From the NCBI GenBank assembly GCA_023634235.1, contig JAMKCF010000009.1, positions 2,542,001-2,606,000 on the forward strand: a DNA stretch of 64,000 bases, in the 5' to 3' direction. Below, in pieces: positions 55,101 through 64,000 of this stretch. Position 1 is the stretch's first letter. Every line of letters starts with the position of its first letter. This DNA is from Pisaster brevispinus. Taxonomy: Eukaryota > Echinodermata > Asteroidea > Forcipulatida > Asteriidae. The notes beneath the pieces were generated by a model. It was given only the letters and a program-made list of their open reading frames with translations. It did not search any database and was not told the DNA's origin. A program made the position numbers and the translations under genes.

Positions 55101-57762
55101 CAACACTGGCAGACGCGCTGATCTAGCTCTAGCTGTAGCCGAAGTTGCCGTTTCAGACACGGCCTTAGTTTGACTGTGGAGCCCCTCTATAGTCACCAGG
55201 AGCCCGCACTGTCCTGGGTTGAAATCTTGTAACTAGGTTTACCATACCGTCAGTCTTCTCTGGGGTTGTGCAGAGCTTGCTGCAACCGTTGAAGCAACAC
55301 TTTTTAGACTGTGAACACTCTTGATCCACCTCACATGGTGGAGGATCAATACATAAAGCAACATCGGTGTCGTTGACCACTGGACAGAATCCTGCATGGG
55401 GTACTGGAGAATTTTCAACAAATTACAAATTTGTACAAAGCACCTAATTTTCTTGAGGAAAATGAAAGGTAAACATTAATGTAAAATATTATTTTCACTT
55501 TTCAACTTGCCAGTCAAAAGGTTTTTCTAATTTTCAAGTGAGTGAATGTTGAGGTGTCTAAAGTCTAAAGTCAACACTTTGCAATCCTTCATATTGTTTA
55601 ATTTTTACGGCCTTGTAACCATTGAGCTACCTCCATGTTGTAACTAAGCAACACCAGGCAATCTATACAGGCAAAGTATACTTTTACTTTGTTTATCTTA
55701 TATAAATGTAGATAAATACAACAAAAATAACCTGTGAAAACTTTATTTCAAAAGGTGGTAGCGGTTTTTTTTGCCCATAATCCGGAACGGTTTGAGTCCA
55801 CGCAGTAAGAACAATCCGTAACTGGAATTACACAATCTGAGAAACATTTTAGGCAAAAATGTTTCTCAGAATGAATATTTTTTGAATCCCTCTCTCTAAA
55901 ACCACACTTCTTTGAAGGACTGTTTCTCAATGTTATACATTATACACAGCTGAAGTACTGCTTCTTATCAAGTAAGTTTTTATGGTAATTTCTTGAGTAA
56001 ATTACCAAAGTGCACTCTCCTTTGAAAGGCAACTTGGTGGAGAAAACCAAGTGCACTATGCATACAAAAGACAAATATTTAAGTAACACAAGAGACAATT
56101 TTTGAACAGGATCTCTCAAATCCTCAAGTTTTTTTTTTTTTTTTTTTTTTCCTTTTGCAAAATTGAGTTGACTAAAAAAGTTTGACCAAGATTCAGAACA
56201 TGTACCTTCAAATTTGACTGGATATTGGCAAACCATTCCACAGCCATTTCCGCAACATTTCTTGTCATCCAAGCAGTCACTGTCCGATGTGCACTCACTC
56301 ACACAGATGCCAGCCTGGGATTGGGTGACCCGTGGGCAATGTTTTGACTCCTTGGCTATGTAAACAAATGAATTGATCAACTAGGTGAAAGTTCAATCTC
56401 AATCCTGGGCCCAGGAAGCAATGGAGGAAGGGGTGGGGGTCACATGGGGCTGAGAGGCATGAGATATTCAATTAAAAACAGAAGAAATAATAATAATAAA
56501 TCAATAACTATAGATATTAAATGTAAATGATATATCGTTCATAGGTTTAAGGGCCAGGATCAACTCCAAATTGAAGTTGGTAGAAAAGACATAGCAACTA
56601 AGCATATGCCAATCAAAGAATATGCCAACACTGTCAGTGTCAACACGATATTGAAAATAAAATACACACATTAACCGAGTGCCCATTGTTATGCTGAGTC
56701 TAAGACCAAATATGTTCACTGAAACCTGTGAGGTACTCTATGTCATTGTTCCATCCCAACTTGATGATCGTCCCAACTATAGTTGGGACTGGTCCCACCC
56801 AACTTGAGTGTTAAAGTTGGGGCGTCCCAACTGTAGTTGGGATCACAGTGAACACAAAGCACCCCACGAATAAACTAAAAACATAATAGTAGTAAGTATC
56901 ATAGTATGAAGTTTTTAAGACCACTTTCCCTTGAGATTATTTGAGATTAATTAGGATTTTGTTTTTCGGAGAGAAGGGAAACTAAAATGCGTAGGCCTAC
57001 TGAGAGACCATAGAGGTAGAAAAGAAAGAGTCACCCGGCAGCACTCAGCATGAGGCTGCTGGTAGCCTGAGCTGTCCGCTGTCAGAACCCTCTAAAACAC
57101 TATTTACACTGAGTTAGCGGTCCATTGTGAGCGATATACTATCATTCCAAACCAGTTTGGACATGAGTTTGTACAGAGCCGAGACCCGGGTTTGAAATAA
57201 AGAATCTTGTTAATTAATGCCGATCGCATCACGACCCATGATTGATCACGGCCGTGCACGGTGTCCTGTTGAACTCTATGGGTGATCCCAACTATAGTTG
57301 GGACGTCCCAACTTTAACACTCAAGTTGGGACCAGTCCCAACTATAGTTGGGACAATTGTCAAGTTGGGACGGAACATCATCACATGATGAAAACTATGT
57401 TCCTTAAATGTCGACAAAAGAATTGCCACTTGCTGCTTTTAAAAATAATTGCCCGTTCAATGTGCCGAGAGGCAAAATGTTTAAAAGTAGGCAAATTATG
57501 AGTATTTTACTACGTTATTAAACAATGTTCCCACGTAAATCCTACTGCTTATTATGGCATGATGATGTATATCATTGTTAATGTAACTTAATTGTTACCC
57601 CCCCCCCCAGATATAGGGGTATGTTCCTGAATTTGGAATAAAACAGTCCGTGAATTAAATATTAAACTAAAAGTGACGTTGTTTAATTAATAATTTGCGT
57701 TTACCTGCTGCCACAGCTACGAAAGTGACGACGACGACACAAAACTTAATAGTATTACTCAT
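49188..57762 (-). CDS. Type I membrane protein with three WAP domains and a VWC-like half domain
   Basis: Nine exons on the minus strand: 57762-57705, 56355-56206, 55403-55248, 54707-54537, 53939-53705, 52679-52633, 51617-51532, 50587-50519, 49241-49188. All borders are GT-AG and all phases agree (341 aa). Residues 1-19: signal peptide with FCVVVVTFVAVAA core. WAP1 26-62, WAP2 76-114 and WAP3 128-173 each have the eight cysteines and the KCC core of the four-disulphide fold. Residues 236-272 read as the first half of a VWC domain (CEYNGDVY, DEDGCSSCSCHEGQ, VIC, THC); the second half is missing. About 279-301: one transmembrane helix (VVVFSVIGVVVLCIVVTLVV), then a 40-residue cytoplasmic tail ending PPKV. 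WAP domains are often protease inhibitors or antimicrobial; the role here is unknown. Each extracellular exon starts in phase 1 except the VWC split. The weakest border is the acceptor at 53939 (poor pyrimidine tract). A longer in-frame start exists at 57897. Introns carry SINEs and MITEs. Confidence 0.8.
49420..49598. mobile_element. MITE with ATAGACCTTTATCATG termini
   Basis: ATAGACCTTTATCATG (49420-49435) and its exact reverse complement (49583-49598) enclose 179 bp. GGCCATCTTGA and AAGATGGCAGC lie just inside the ends. The tips resemble the AGACCTTATGCA family, so they may be related. It lies in the last intron of the WAP/VWC gene. Confidence 0.8.
50268..50363. mobile_element. MITE-like element (CATTTTGGGAGT family), copy 2
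   Basis: It starts ACCATTTTGGGAGTTGA and ends TTGACTCCCAAATGG. Its reverse complement contains CCCTGTGTTAGACAGTG and GTGAATTTTAGG, matching copy 1 at 4138-4254 in order and spacing. It is non-coding. Confidence 0.55.
50792..51100 (+). mobile_element. tRNA-derived SINE in WAP/VWC gene intron
   Basis: TGGCCATGCGGTTTAGAGCA head, GGGGTTCGAATCCCAGTC B box, GCGTCCTTGAGCATATAATT, then CTCCCCAGGGAGCTGAGAAA and tail TATATAAGAACTAG plus (ATT)n. It is antisense to the host gene and closely related to the copy at 54077-54432. Confidence 0.85.
52975..53300. repeat. Minisatellite, unit 21 bp (AGACCTGAAGGTCCAAGACC)
   Basis: About 15 imperfect 21-bp units of AGACCTGAAGGTCCAAGACC plus A. The reverse complement (GGTCTTGGACCTTCAGGTCT) resembles the 21-bp unit at 45060-45358. 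It lies in the intron between the two VWC exons of the WAP/VWC gene. Confidence 0.85.
53376..53655 (-). mobile_element. Second type of tRNA-like SINE, antisense
   Basis: Read on the minus strand, GATTTGGCGTTGTGGTATC is followed by ACCCTGGTTTTAAATCC, resembling a decayed A box and B box. The other end is an (ATT)n tail (53380-53410). The body differs from the GTCCTTGAGCAAG family. It lies just downstream of the VWC exon 53705-53939 in the host gene. Confidence 0.5.
54077..54432 (+). mobile_element. tRNA-derived SINE, best preserved copy
   Basis: TGGCCGAGTGGTTTAGAGCA (A box) and GGGTTCGAACCCCGGTC (B box) are nearly intact, followed by GTGTCCTTGAGCAAGATACT, TTCTCTTCACCCAGGGGTA, CTCCCCAGGGAGCTGAG and GCGCTATATAAGAACTAG with an (ATT)n tail. 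The head resembles a Leu/Ser-type tRNA. It lies in the intron between WAP3 and the VWC exon, antisense to the host. Confidence 0.9.
55034..55167. mobile_element. Hairpin MITE (CCGAAACGGC...GCCGTTTC)
   Basis: The two halves (about 60 bp each) are near-perfect reverse complements around a 14-bp loop. Arms share GTGTCCGAAACGGC/GTGTCTGAAACGGC, GACTTCGGCTACAGCTA and GTCTGCC. It lies in the 540-bp intron between WAP2 and WAP3, 80 bp past the donor of exon 55403-55248. Confidence 0.85.
55836..55870. repeat. Perfect short hairpin
   Basis: TCTGAGAAACATTTT (55836-55850) and its exact reverse complement (55856-55870) flank a 5-base loop, in the intron between WAP1 and WAP2. The arm length is short for a microRNA precursor. 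Confidence 0.7.
56747..57377. mobile_element. MITE with 100-bp inverted repeats and TCAT target duplication
   Basis: The left arm (56747-56845) and right arm (57284-57377) mirror each other over about 95-100 bp. They begin TGTTCC and end GGAACA, and contain the palindrome GTCCCAACTATAGTTGGGAC. TCAT directly flanks both ends (56743-56746 and 57378-57381). The core of about 440 bp has no coding capacity. It lies in the first intron of the WAP/VWC gene. Confidence 0.85.
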
Positions 57763-59898
57763 ACTGTAAGTGTCACCGATGATCCACATGTTTACTGTGT
57801 TGTTGGTTCTTAGTCTCTTGACAACGACAACGACAAGATAACGATGATGACGATTACGGGCTTCCAAGATCGAACTGAATCTTACAGATGACTCCAAACA
57901 ATTGGTAGTAAATTATACCTTAGCTTGAAAAGATGACGTTACGTTTGTCCATTCTGTATATAAACTAGTATTAGTAATACAGTCCCACAACCTTGAACTC
58001 GACAACAACGAATCTAGTGATGGTGACACACAACGGTACGGCACGGTACAACCTTGCTGTTTTATGTGTATGGTCGTACAACCATCAACATTGACAGGTG
58101 GATTGTAAACAACATACGGTGGCTTTGAAGGGACACACAACAGGGCGAAATCAGACTTGACAACACACTGAAAACACCCACCGGGACAAATTTCAGTATT
58201 TTGACTGACAATGAAAGTACTTCCCTGTTTATTGGATGAGTAAATTAAATCCAACATTAAGTCATCCAAATAAATTGTGCCATTTCTTCAAATTCGGTGG
58301 TCACACAATTTGATGCTGATCGAGGGTCTTCAAACGACGTTTTGTATGTAGGACAAATGATTTATTAGGACAACCTTTCTCTGGAGCATCGGTTAAGCTT
58401 TCAGATTAAGATCACTAAATAAAGTTGTCATGTACGTTGGTCGATGGTCCGATCAGCCCGCTTCAGGACCCGAATGACAGCAGAGCGTTGTCATTTCCGG
58501 ATTTGGGTGGTGGGTCGTAGGTTGGGAAGGCGCCTAATGGGATCTCGGTCAACTGGGGACCCGTATAATTGTCCATGCATTAAATAAGATATAAGCATAA
58601 CACGATTTTTTGCATTTTTTTATTCGATCTTGAACAAACAAAATGCTTTTTTTTCTATTCCAAAACTGTATACGTTTTGTTTTTAATGTGCAGTCCCATT
58701 GCCAGGTTGCATGAGAATAACTAAATCAACACCCAGCTCAACTCGCCGTCAAAAAAATCAACAATAATGGTCACTCGCAACTTCATCTAGGAATGCGTCC
58801 AATTCACTGCCTCATTACACCCTCACATTGACGAACAACATTACATTTTTAGCAATTCTCAGAAAACATAAATAATAACAATAACAATAATATGCCTAAT
58901 AATAGTTATACTGTTGGCATATACCCAACATTACAATTCAAAATTAATTTTATGTAGGCCTAAATTCAAACTGTATAAGGTGATTTCCAAACTAAAACAA
59001 TTTTTTTTAGTGCTATAATTTTGGTATAATGTGACGGATAGCTTATTACTACGGCGGCTCACACAATATTGATTACTCATTGTACTTTCAGTAACTCGTT
59101 ATATCCTATAGGCCATATTAATAATTCGCGGAACTACACAGTGTGTAGGCTATAGTTGAGTTCATTATGACGAGAGATATAGGCTCTTATGTTTTTGATA
59201 TGCACATCTCATTATCTAAACAGTAAGTCCAGGTATAAAGTTAGAAGCATTATTATAATTCTTTTTAAAATCATTTTGTGTCCTGACAAAATAAACCTTT
59301 AAGAATAACAATAGGCAATTTCCCACTTCCATTGGGAAAATCTTAAAGCTTTTGGGAAACTTTCGGGGCACCTAAGGCCAAGACCAAGGCAACAGACCAG
59401 GCCAAGACCTTGGCCTCCGTGTAATTCCAGGCCAGCTTTATGGTATTAACGTTGATGTTGTGCCATATTATTTTATCAAGCGGTGTATTAAGTTAATTTC
59501 ACGATTAGGTCTAAATATCCCAAACTGAAACAAGTCCTTTATAGTGCCACTTGAGTATAGTTTTACATTATTTGTTTTATTGTTATTACGGAAATCTAAT
59601 ATCTAATTACGGATATATCGCTAGTTCGTAAAATTATACTGATCCGCTATTACGGATTATATTCAAAATCGTCTTTAATTTGCGTCATGCTTACGTAGGA
59701 ACGAACTTGTAATTAAGCTTTGCAGGCGCAGATTGCAGCCAGTTTGTGCCTGTTTTGACACATAATTTACGCCGGTCAACGGATGACTGGAAGTTGGTTT
59801 GTGATGAAGTTTCCATGAGGATGCTTTGTCGACTGATATTCAAATTCAGATGACTGTTCTCACAGTCTGTGGTTTTACTAAAGAAGAGAGCAAGAGGC
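57763..59898. other. Region between the WAP/VWC gene start and the kinase gene end
   Basis: Upstream of the WAP/VWC start codon it holds a 118-codon minus-strand frame (57913-58269), described separately, and a TATA-like TTTATATACAG about 190 bp before the ATG. The remainder is AT-rich with no gene seen; part is expected to be the kinase gene 3' UTR. Confidence 0.35.
57913..58269 (-). CDS. Unrecognised 118-codon cysteine-containing frame
   Basis: I do not recognise it. It has nine cysteines, mostly between CPGGCFQC and PYRCVSP, no signal peptide and no transmembrane segment, and ends 150 bp before the start codon of the WAP/VWC gene on the same strand. It could be a chance frame in the promoter or 5' UTR, or an exon of an extracellular protein. 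The cysteine density is the only reason to list it. Confidence 0.2.
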   Translation of the reverse strand: MDDLMLDLIYSSNKQGSTFIVSQNTEICPGGCFQCVVKSDFALLCVPSKPPYVVYNPPVNVDGCTTIHIKQQGCTVPYRCVSPSLDSLLSSSRLWDCITNTSLYTEWTNVTSSFQAKV

Positions 59899-62800
59899 TC
59901 ATACCATTTCCTCTGTGAATATTTCGTCCAACTGCTCATAAAGACTTTGGAAAGTCGGCCGCTTAGCTGGATTCGGGAGCCAACAGCTCCACATTATTGA
60001 GTACCTAAATATAAAACACAAGTTTTACATTGCAAATGTGAATTACTTTGATATATAATATTTGTTTTAGTTTTCGGAGACGGGATCTTCAATTGCTAAG
60101 CCGTATAGGAATTGGTTGCTATGGATGTTGCTAAAGACGTCATCCTTCAACGCATTGATGCGGTGATCCAGTCGGTAGTCGTAGTCGCCAATCGGGGCAC
60201 ACCCTATTTTCGTTTTTGTATCAACTTTATAACCAGTTAGCCATTTCAGTATTTTAAATTATTGCTTTTGATAACTACCAATCATTTACGTGTATCTTAA
60301 ATCAACTTACATATGTTTATTGCAGCTTGGTGGTCTCGGCATACGGTAGCCATTCTGTAGTTTGCTCACCATGGTCTTAACGGACATGAGCGGGTAGGGC
60401 CGGTATCCTGTATGAAACCAATTAATAGGCCACGGACTCAGTTGTTGATTGGCGTTTGTGTAAGGGTTAGGGTGACTCGAGTGTATACTATGTTACTTGT
60501 GGATGCGCCCTCTATGTTTAAACCCACTTAGTACCACAACAGTACAAAGGACTTTATGTTTGCCGCGTAGCTTGAGCAATGTCATAAATGAGTGTTTTAG
60601 TTCTACTAGAAAGATTTGCTGGATGATCAAATGCTAGCTTCATAATTATGCCCCAGCCTATAGACAATTTTTAGGTACATAATTTTAGTATTTATCATCA
60701 AGCTAATTTTGAATTATCTCGTGCGCACGACATATTATCTCGTGCGCTAATATCTCGTGCGTGTGATAATATGTCGTGCGCACGAGATAATACGTCGTAC
60801 GCACGAGATAATATGTCGTGCGCACGAGATAATTTTTTATTTTTTTATTATTTTAATGTCTCCTTAGGGGCTCCGTACGATCAGAGATTGATTGTCTAGA
60901 TGCATGTGTTTTGTGTGAGATGTACCGATGTTGGCATACTGTCAGAGTATTTCAAAAAGGCTTGGTAAAGTGTAACAGACACGGGTGGAATTTAAACTAC
61001 CAAGAGGGTTGCTGATCATATTCAAACAAATTCACATCTAATGGAAAGGACATAGGGCCTACAATTGAATGTACTTCACCCTTCATTTTCGATGATGTAG
61101 TGGTCTCCTTCTCGTTCCACTCGAGTTAGTTCTCGTCGTTTCTTCCTAATGATGGCACAGACGATAAGAGCAGCTGCGAGCACGCAAAAGACCACCACCA
61201 CTAACGGAACCGACCAAGCTACCACATCTTAGAAAGACACAAAACACTAATTACAGCATAAACACACGTTGGGATGGGGTAGAACAGTACACCTGCGCAA
61301 TATTTTTCTATTGCTTTGAAGCTGTACAATTACTGCGATTATTTTTAAATTAAAAAAATATATTTATTTGTATTTTTTATGAATATATATATATATTGGT
61401 GACGACACACACCGCAAACTCAGAGAATCACACTGGATTCACCAACTCAAGACAGTCCAACCTTTGCTTTTTTTTTTCTTCGATATAAAATAAATACAAT
61501 AACTGTAAATAACAAGTTCTCTCCACTAGTCTATTTTTACGCTTTTTCTCTCGCTTACTTCATTGATACAAAATAGATACAGTTATTGTCATTTACATGT
61601 TCCCTACACTTTTCTCTCTCTCAAAAAGTTTTTAAAAGTCAACCTGTCTATAACCTATTCCCTCTGCAGAGGAACCTGCTCTCTCTGCAGGTTCCTCTTG
61701 CTTTGTTTTAACCTCTTACACTGATTCTTTTATTCTATAATTACTTTGATCTTGCCTCCTATTGTTAGTTGCATTCTCTTATGTGGCTTGCCCTCTAATC
61801 TTATCCTTTCATGCTTCCCGCATTGTAATGCCTACAATGCGGTACCACCTTTATGGTCCAGTGATCCAGCCTTTCACACTGACCATCCTTTGTTCTCACC
61901 TCTTCCCTCTTATTGGTTCTTAGCCAGTTAATTTACAACTCTGATTGGCTATATTTTCCCGCTTTTTTTCTGGATACTCTCCCTTAATCCTTTGCTCCTC
62001 TTTTTGCTATAAATGGATATGTTTGTGTTTGTTCTTGTTTATGCCTCTGACGAAGGTCCGGATTGGATCGAAAGCTAAGGCCATCTCCCCTACTAATTTT
62101 ATATATATATATACAGTTATTGTCATTTACATGTTCCCTACACTTCTTTTTTCTCTCTCTCTCAAAAAGTTTTGATTAAATCAACCTGTCAATAACCCAT
62201 TCCCTCTGCAGAGGAATTAATAACCTGCTCTCTCTGCAGGTTCCTCTTGCTTAGTTTTAACTTCTTACACTGATTCTTTTATTCTATAATTACTTTGATC
62301 TTGCCTCCTATTGTTAGTTGCATTCTCTTATGTGGCTTGCCCTCTAATCCTACCCTTTCATGCTTCCCGCATTGTAATACCTACAATGCAGTACCACCTT
62401 TATGGTCCAGTGATCCAGCCTTTGACACTGACCATCCTTTGTTCTCACTTCTTCACTCTTATTGGTTCTTAGCCAGTAAATTTACAACTCTGATTGGCTA
62501 TATTTTCCCGCTTTTTTCTGGATACTCTCCCTTAATCCTTTGCTCCTCTTTTTGCTATAAATGGATATGTTTGTGTTTGTTCTTGTTTATGCCTCTGACG
62601 AAGGTCCGGATTGGATCGAAAGCTAAGGCCATCTCCCCTACTAATTTTATATATATATATATATATATACACACCGCAAACTCAGAGAATCACACTGGAT
62701 TCACCAACTCAAGACAGTCCAACCCTTTGAACTCAACGTAAACACTGGTGTTAAATAAATTCCCATCACACTCCTTCCACCTTTGCTTGTTTTTTTCTTC

Positions 62801-63955
62801 GATATAAAATAAATACAATAACTGTAAACAACAAGTTCTCTCCACTAGTCTATTTTTACGCTTTTTCTCTCGCTTACTTCATTGATACAAAATAGATTAT
62901 TGTCATTTACATGTTCCCTACACTTCTTTTTTCTCTCTCTCAAAAAGTTTTGAAAAAATCAACCTGTCAATAACCCATTCCCTCTGCAGAGGAATTAATA
63001 ACCTGCTCTCTCTGCAGGTTCCTCTTGCTTAGTTTTAACTTCTTACACTGATTCTTTTATTCTATAATTACTTTGATCTTGCCTCCTATTATTAGTTGCA
63101 TTTTCTTATGTGGCTTGCCCTCTAATCTTACCCTTTCATGCTTCCCGCATTGTAATACCTACAATGCGGTACCACCTTTATGGTCCAGTGATCCAGCCTT
63201 TGACACTGACCATCCTTTGTTCTCACTTCTTCACTCTTATTGGTTCTTAGCCAGTAAATTTACAACTCTGATTGGCTATAAATTTTCCCGCTTTTTTCTG
63301 GATACTCTCCCTTAATCCTTTGCTCCTCTTTTTGCTATAAATGGATATGTTTGTGTTTGTTCTTGTTTATGCCTCTGACGAAGGTCCGGATTGGATCGAA
63401 AGCTAAGGCCATCTCCCCTACTAATTTTATATATTTATATATATTTTATATATTCTATTTGTTTTATTTTCGTCTTATTTTTTTTTTTATTGGGGGGGGC
63501 AATTTAATGTGTCGAGCCATTCATTTGTGCATTTTTCCATCTCATTTGGGGGCAAGGGGGCAAGTATTCTTAGTGGGGAAGAGGCTAGCCCTCCATCTTC
63601 GTTACACCACTGCGGAACCAGTGGGTTGTGACTTGGGGCGTTAGCAACAAAAGTAGGATAGTTGTATAATAATTCCCCTGGAAATGTTTCTGTTTGAGGC
63701 TAACATTGGAGAAAATGATGTGGGCACGGTTGTACACCAAATCAGCTTCTAAGTTTGATAAAATAATTGTAATAAAGTCTCATTTAAACCATTTCTAGAT
63801 GACACTAAAATTGAGACCAACGTGGAACTTACTGGTAGACTTCACTGAGCAGGTGATTCCTTCGAATCCAGGTTGACACTGGCACCTCAAGCCGTTCGGT
63901 ACATCGATGCAGGTGGATCCGTTGGAACACGTGGAATTGTCGCAATAATTGAACT
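59899..63955 (-). CDS. Receptor tyrosine kinase, 3' part, kinase core exons missing
   Basis: Four exons on the minus strand. 63955-63833: one EGF-like domain (CDNSTCSNGSTC, CQCQPGFEGITC; six cysteines, phase 1-1). 61227-61080: transmembrane helix (VPLVVVVFCVLAAALIVCAI) followed by stop-transfer RKKRR and a juxtamembrane segment ending HYIIENE. 60407-60311: kinase subdomain X (YRPYPLMS, LQNGYRMPRPPSC). 60004-59899: subdomain XI (YSIMWSCWLPNPAKRPTF), ending EEMV and a stop. The CW...P..RPTF signature is that of tyrosine kinases and the tail resembles the FGFR/RET group; an EGF domain next to the membrane recalls Tie-like receptors, but no family can be named. The EGF and transmembrane exons join in phase 1. 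The transmembrane exon ends in phase 2 while the subdomain X exon starts in phase 1, and the 672 bp between hold no kinase exon. The gene is therefore deleted, misassembled or a pseudogene. The 5' end lies beyond the window. Confidence 0.75.
60713..60832. repeat. Palindromic GTGCGCACGAGATAAT array
   Basis: About six alternating copies of the palindrome-forming words ATTATCTCGTGCGCAC and GTGCGCACGAGATAAT, some mutated (GTACGCACGAG, GTGCGCTAAT). The right half contains direct 21-24-bp repeats with ATGTC between units. It lies in the interval where the kinase core exons should be. Confidence 0.85.
61406..63446. repeat. Threefold large tandem repeat (0.55-0.78 kb units)
   Basis: The anchor word CTCTGACGAAGGTCCGG occurs at 62045, 62593 and 63373, each after the same 400-700 bp. 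Copies 1 and 3 begin CACACCGCAAACTCAG; copy 2 lacks that first part. Each unit carries a hairpin (GAACCTGC/GCAGGTTC), another around CCGCATTGTA/TACAATGCGG (intact in copies 1 and 3), two ATTGG boxes, and GCTATAAATGG, and ends in (TA)n. The open frames starting ILPPI in each unit are repeat translations. It lies in the kinase gene intron between the EGF and transmembrane exons. Confidence 0.9.
63485..63613. mobile_element. Partial MITE with CGTTACACCACTG right end
   Basis: The G-rich body and the right end CGTTACACCACTG resemble the element at 10593-10776. The left terminal repeat is not recognisable. Confidence 0.4.
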
Positions 63956-64000
63956 CTGAGGGAACGAGGGATAACAGTTTTCCAAAATATATTAACATTT

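Noticed and set aside
62045..62080. Hammerhead ribozyme core in the large tandem repeat (CTGACGA, GGTCC/GGATC stem, GAAA)
   Set aside because: The CTGANGA and GAAA boxes and a possible stem II are present in all three copies, but I could not find a stem III followed by the required UH cleavage site in either circular arrangement. A covariance-model search would decide.
61746..63315. Three similar frames beginning ILPPI
   Set aside because: They lie in the threefold non-coding tandem repeat, have no start context, domain or codon bias, and run into the repeat's (TA)n end.

Overview
The window is animal nuclear DNA. Genes are split by GT-AG introns, intergenic DNA is AT-rich, and short inverted-repeat elements, tRNA-derived SINEs and minisatellites are dense. 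The proteins (proteasome ATPase Rpt2, PPP1R14, EHD, a WAP/VWC membrane protein, an EGF-bearing receptor tyrosine kinase) fit an invertebrate deuterostome. The SINE type and the recurring ACATGTACATGT word make me favour an echinoderm. That placement is inference, not proof.

Layout on the + strand: 1531-9534 is PSMC1 (26S proteasome ATPase Rpt2), 12 exons seen here including one upstream ATG exon not placed with certainty. 11601-27734 is a PPP1R14-family inhibitor of protein phosphatase 1, three coding exons with a 15.3-kb first intron full of mobile elements. 34881-37937 is an EHD-family membrane-remodelling ATPase, two coding exons, complete at 545 aa. On the - strand: 49188-57762 is a nine-exon gene that I assembled from splice sites and phases. 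It encodes a 341-aa type I membrane protein with signal peptide, three WAP domains, a VWC-like half domain, one transmembrane helix and a short tail. 59899-63955 is the 3' part of a receptor tyrosine kinase (EGF exon, transmembrane exon, kinase subdomains X and XI). The exons for kinase subdomains I-IX are not where they should be.

The five genes do not form a pathway or cluster; they are ordinary neighbours. The rest is repeats: at least six inverted-repeat (MITE or foldback) families, several SINE copies, three minisatellites of 21-25 bp units, an exact 53-bp x4 array, and a threefold 0.55-0.78-kb tandem repeat inside the kinase gene. Most of the short open frames in these regions are repeat translations or chance. 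The points most worth checking are the WAP/VWC membrane protein, the missing kinase core and the palindromic array in that gap, and the large foldback element at 18.9-19.75 kb.
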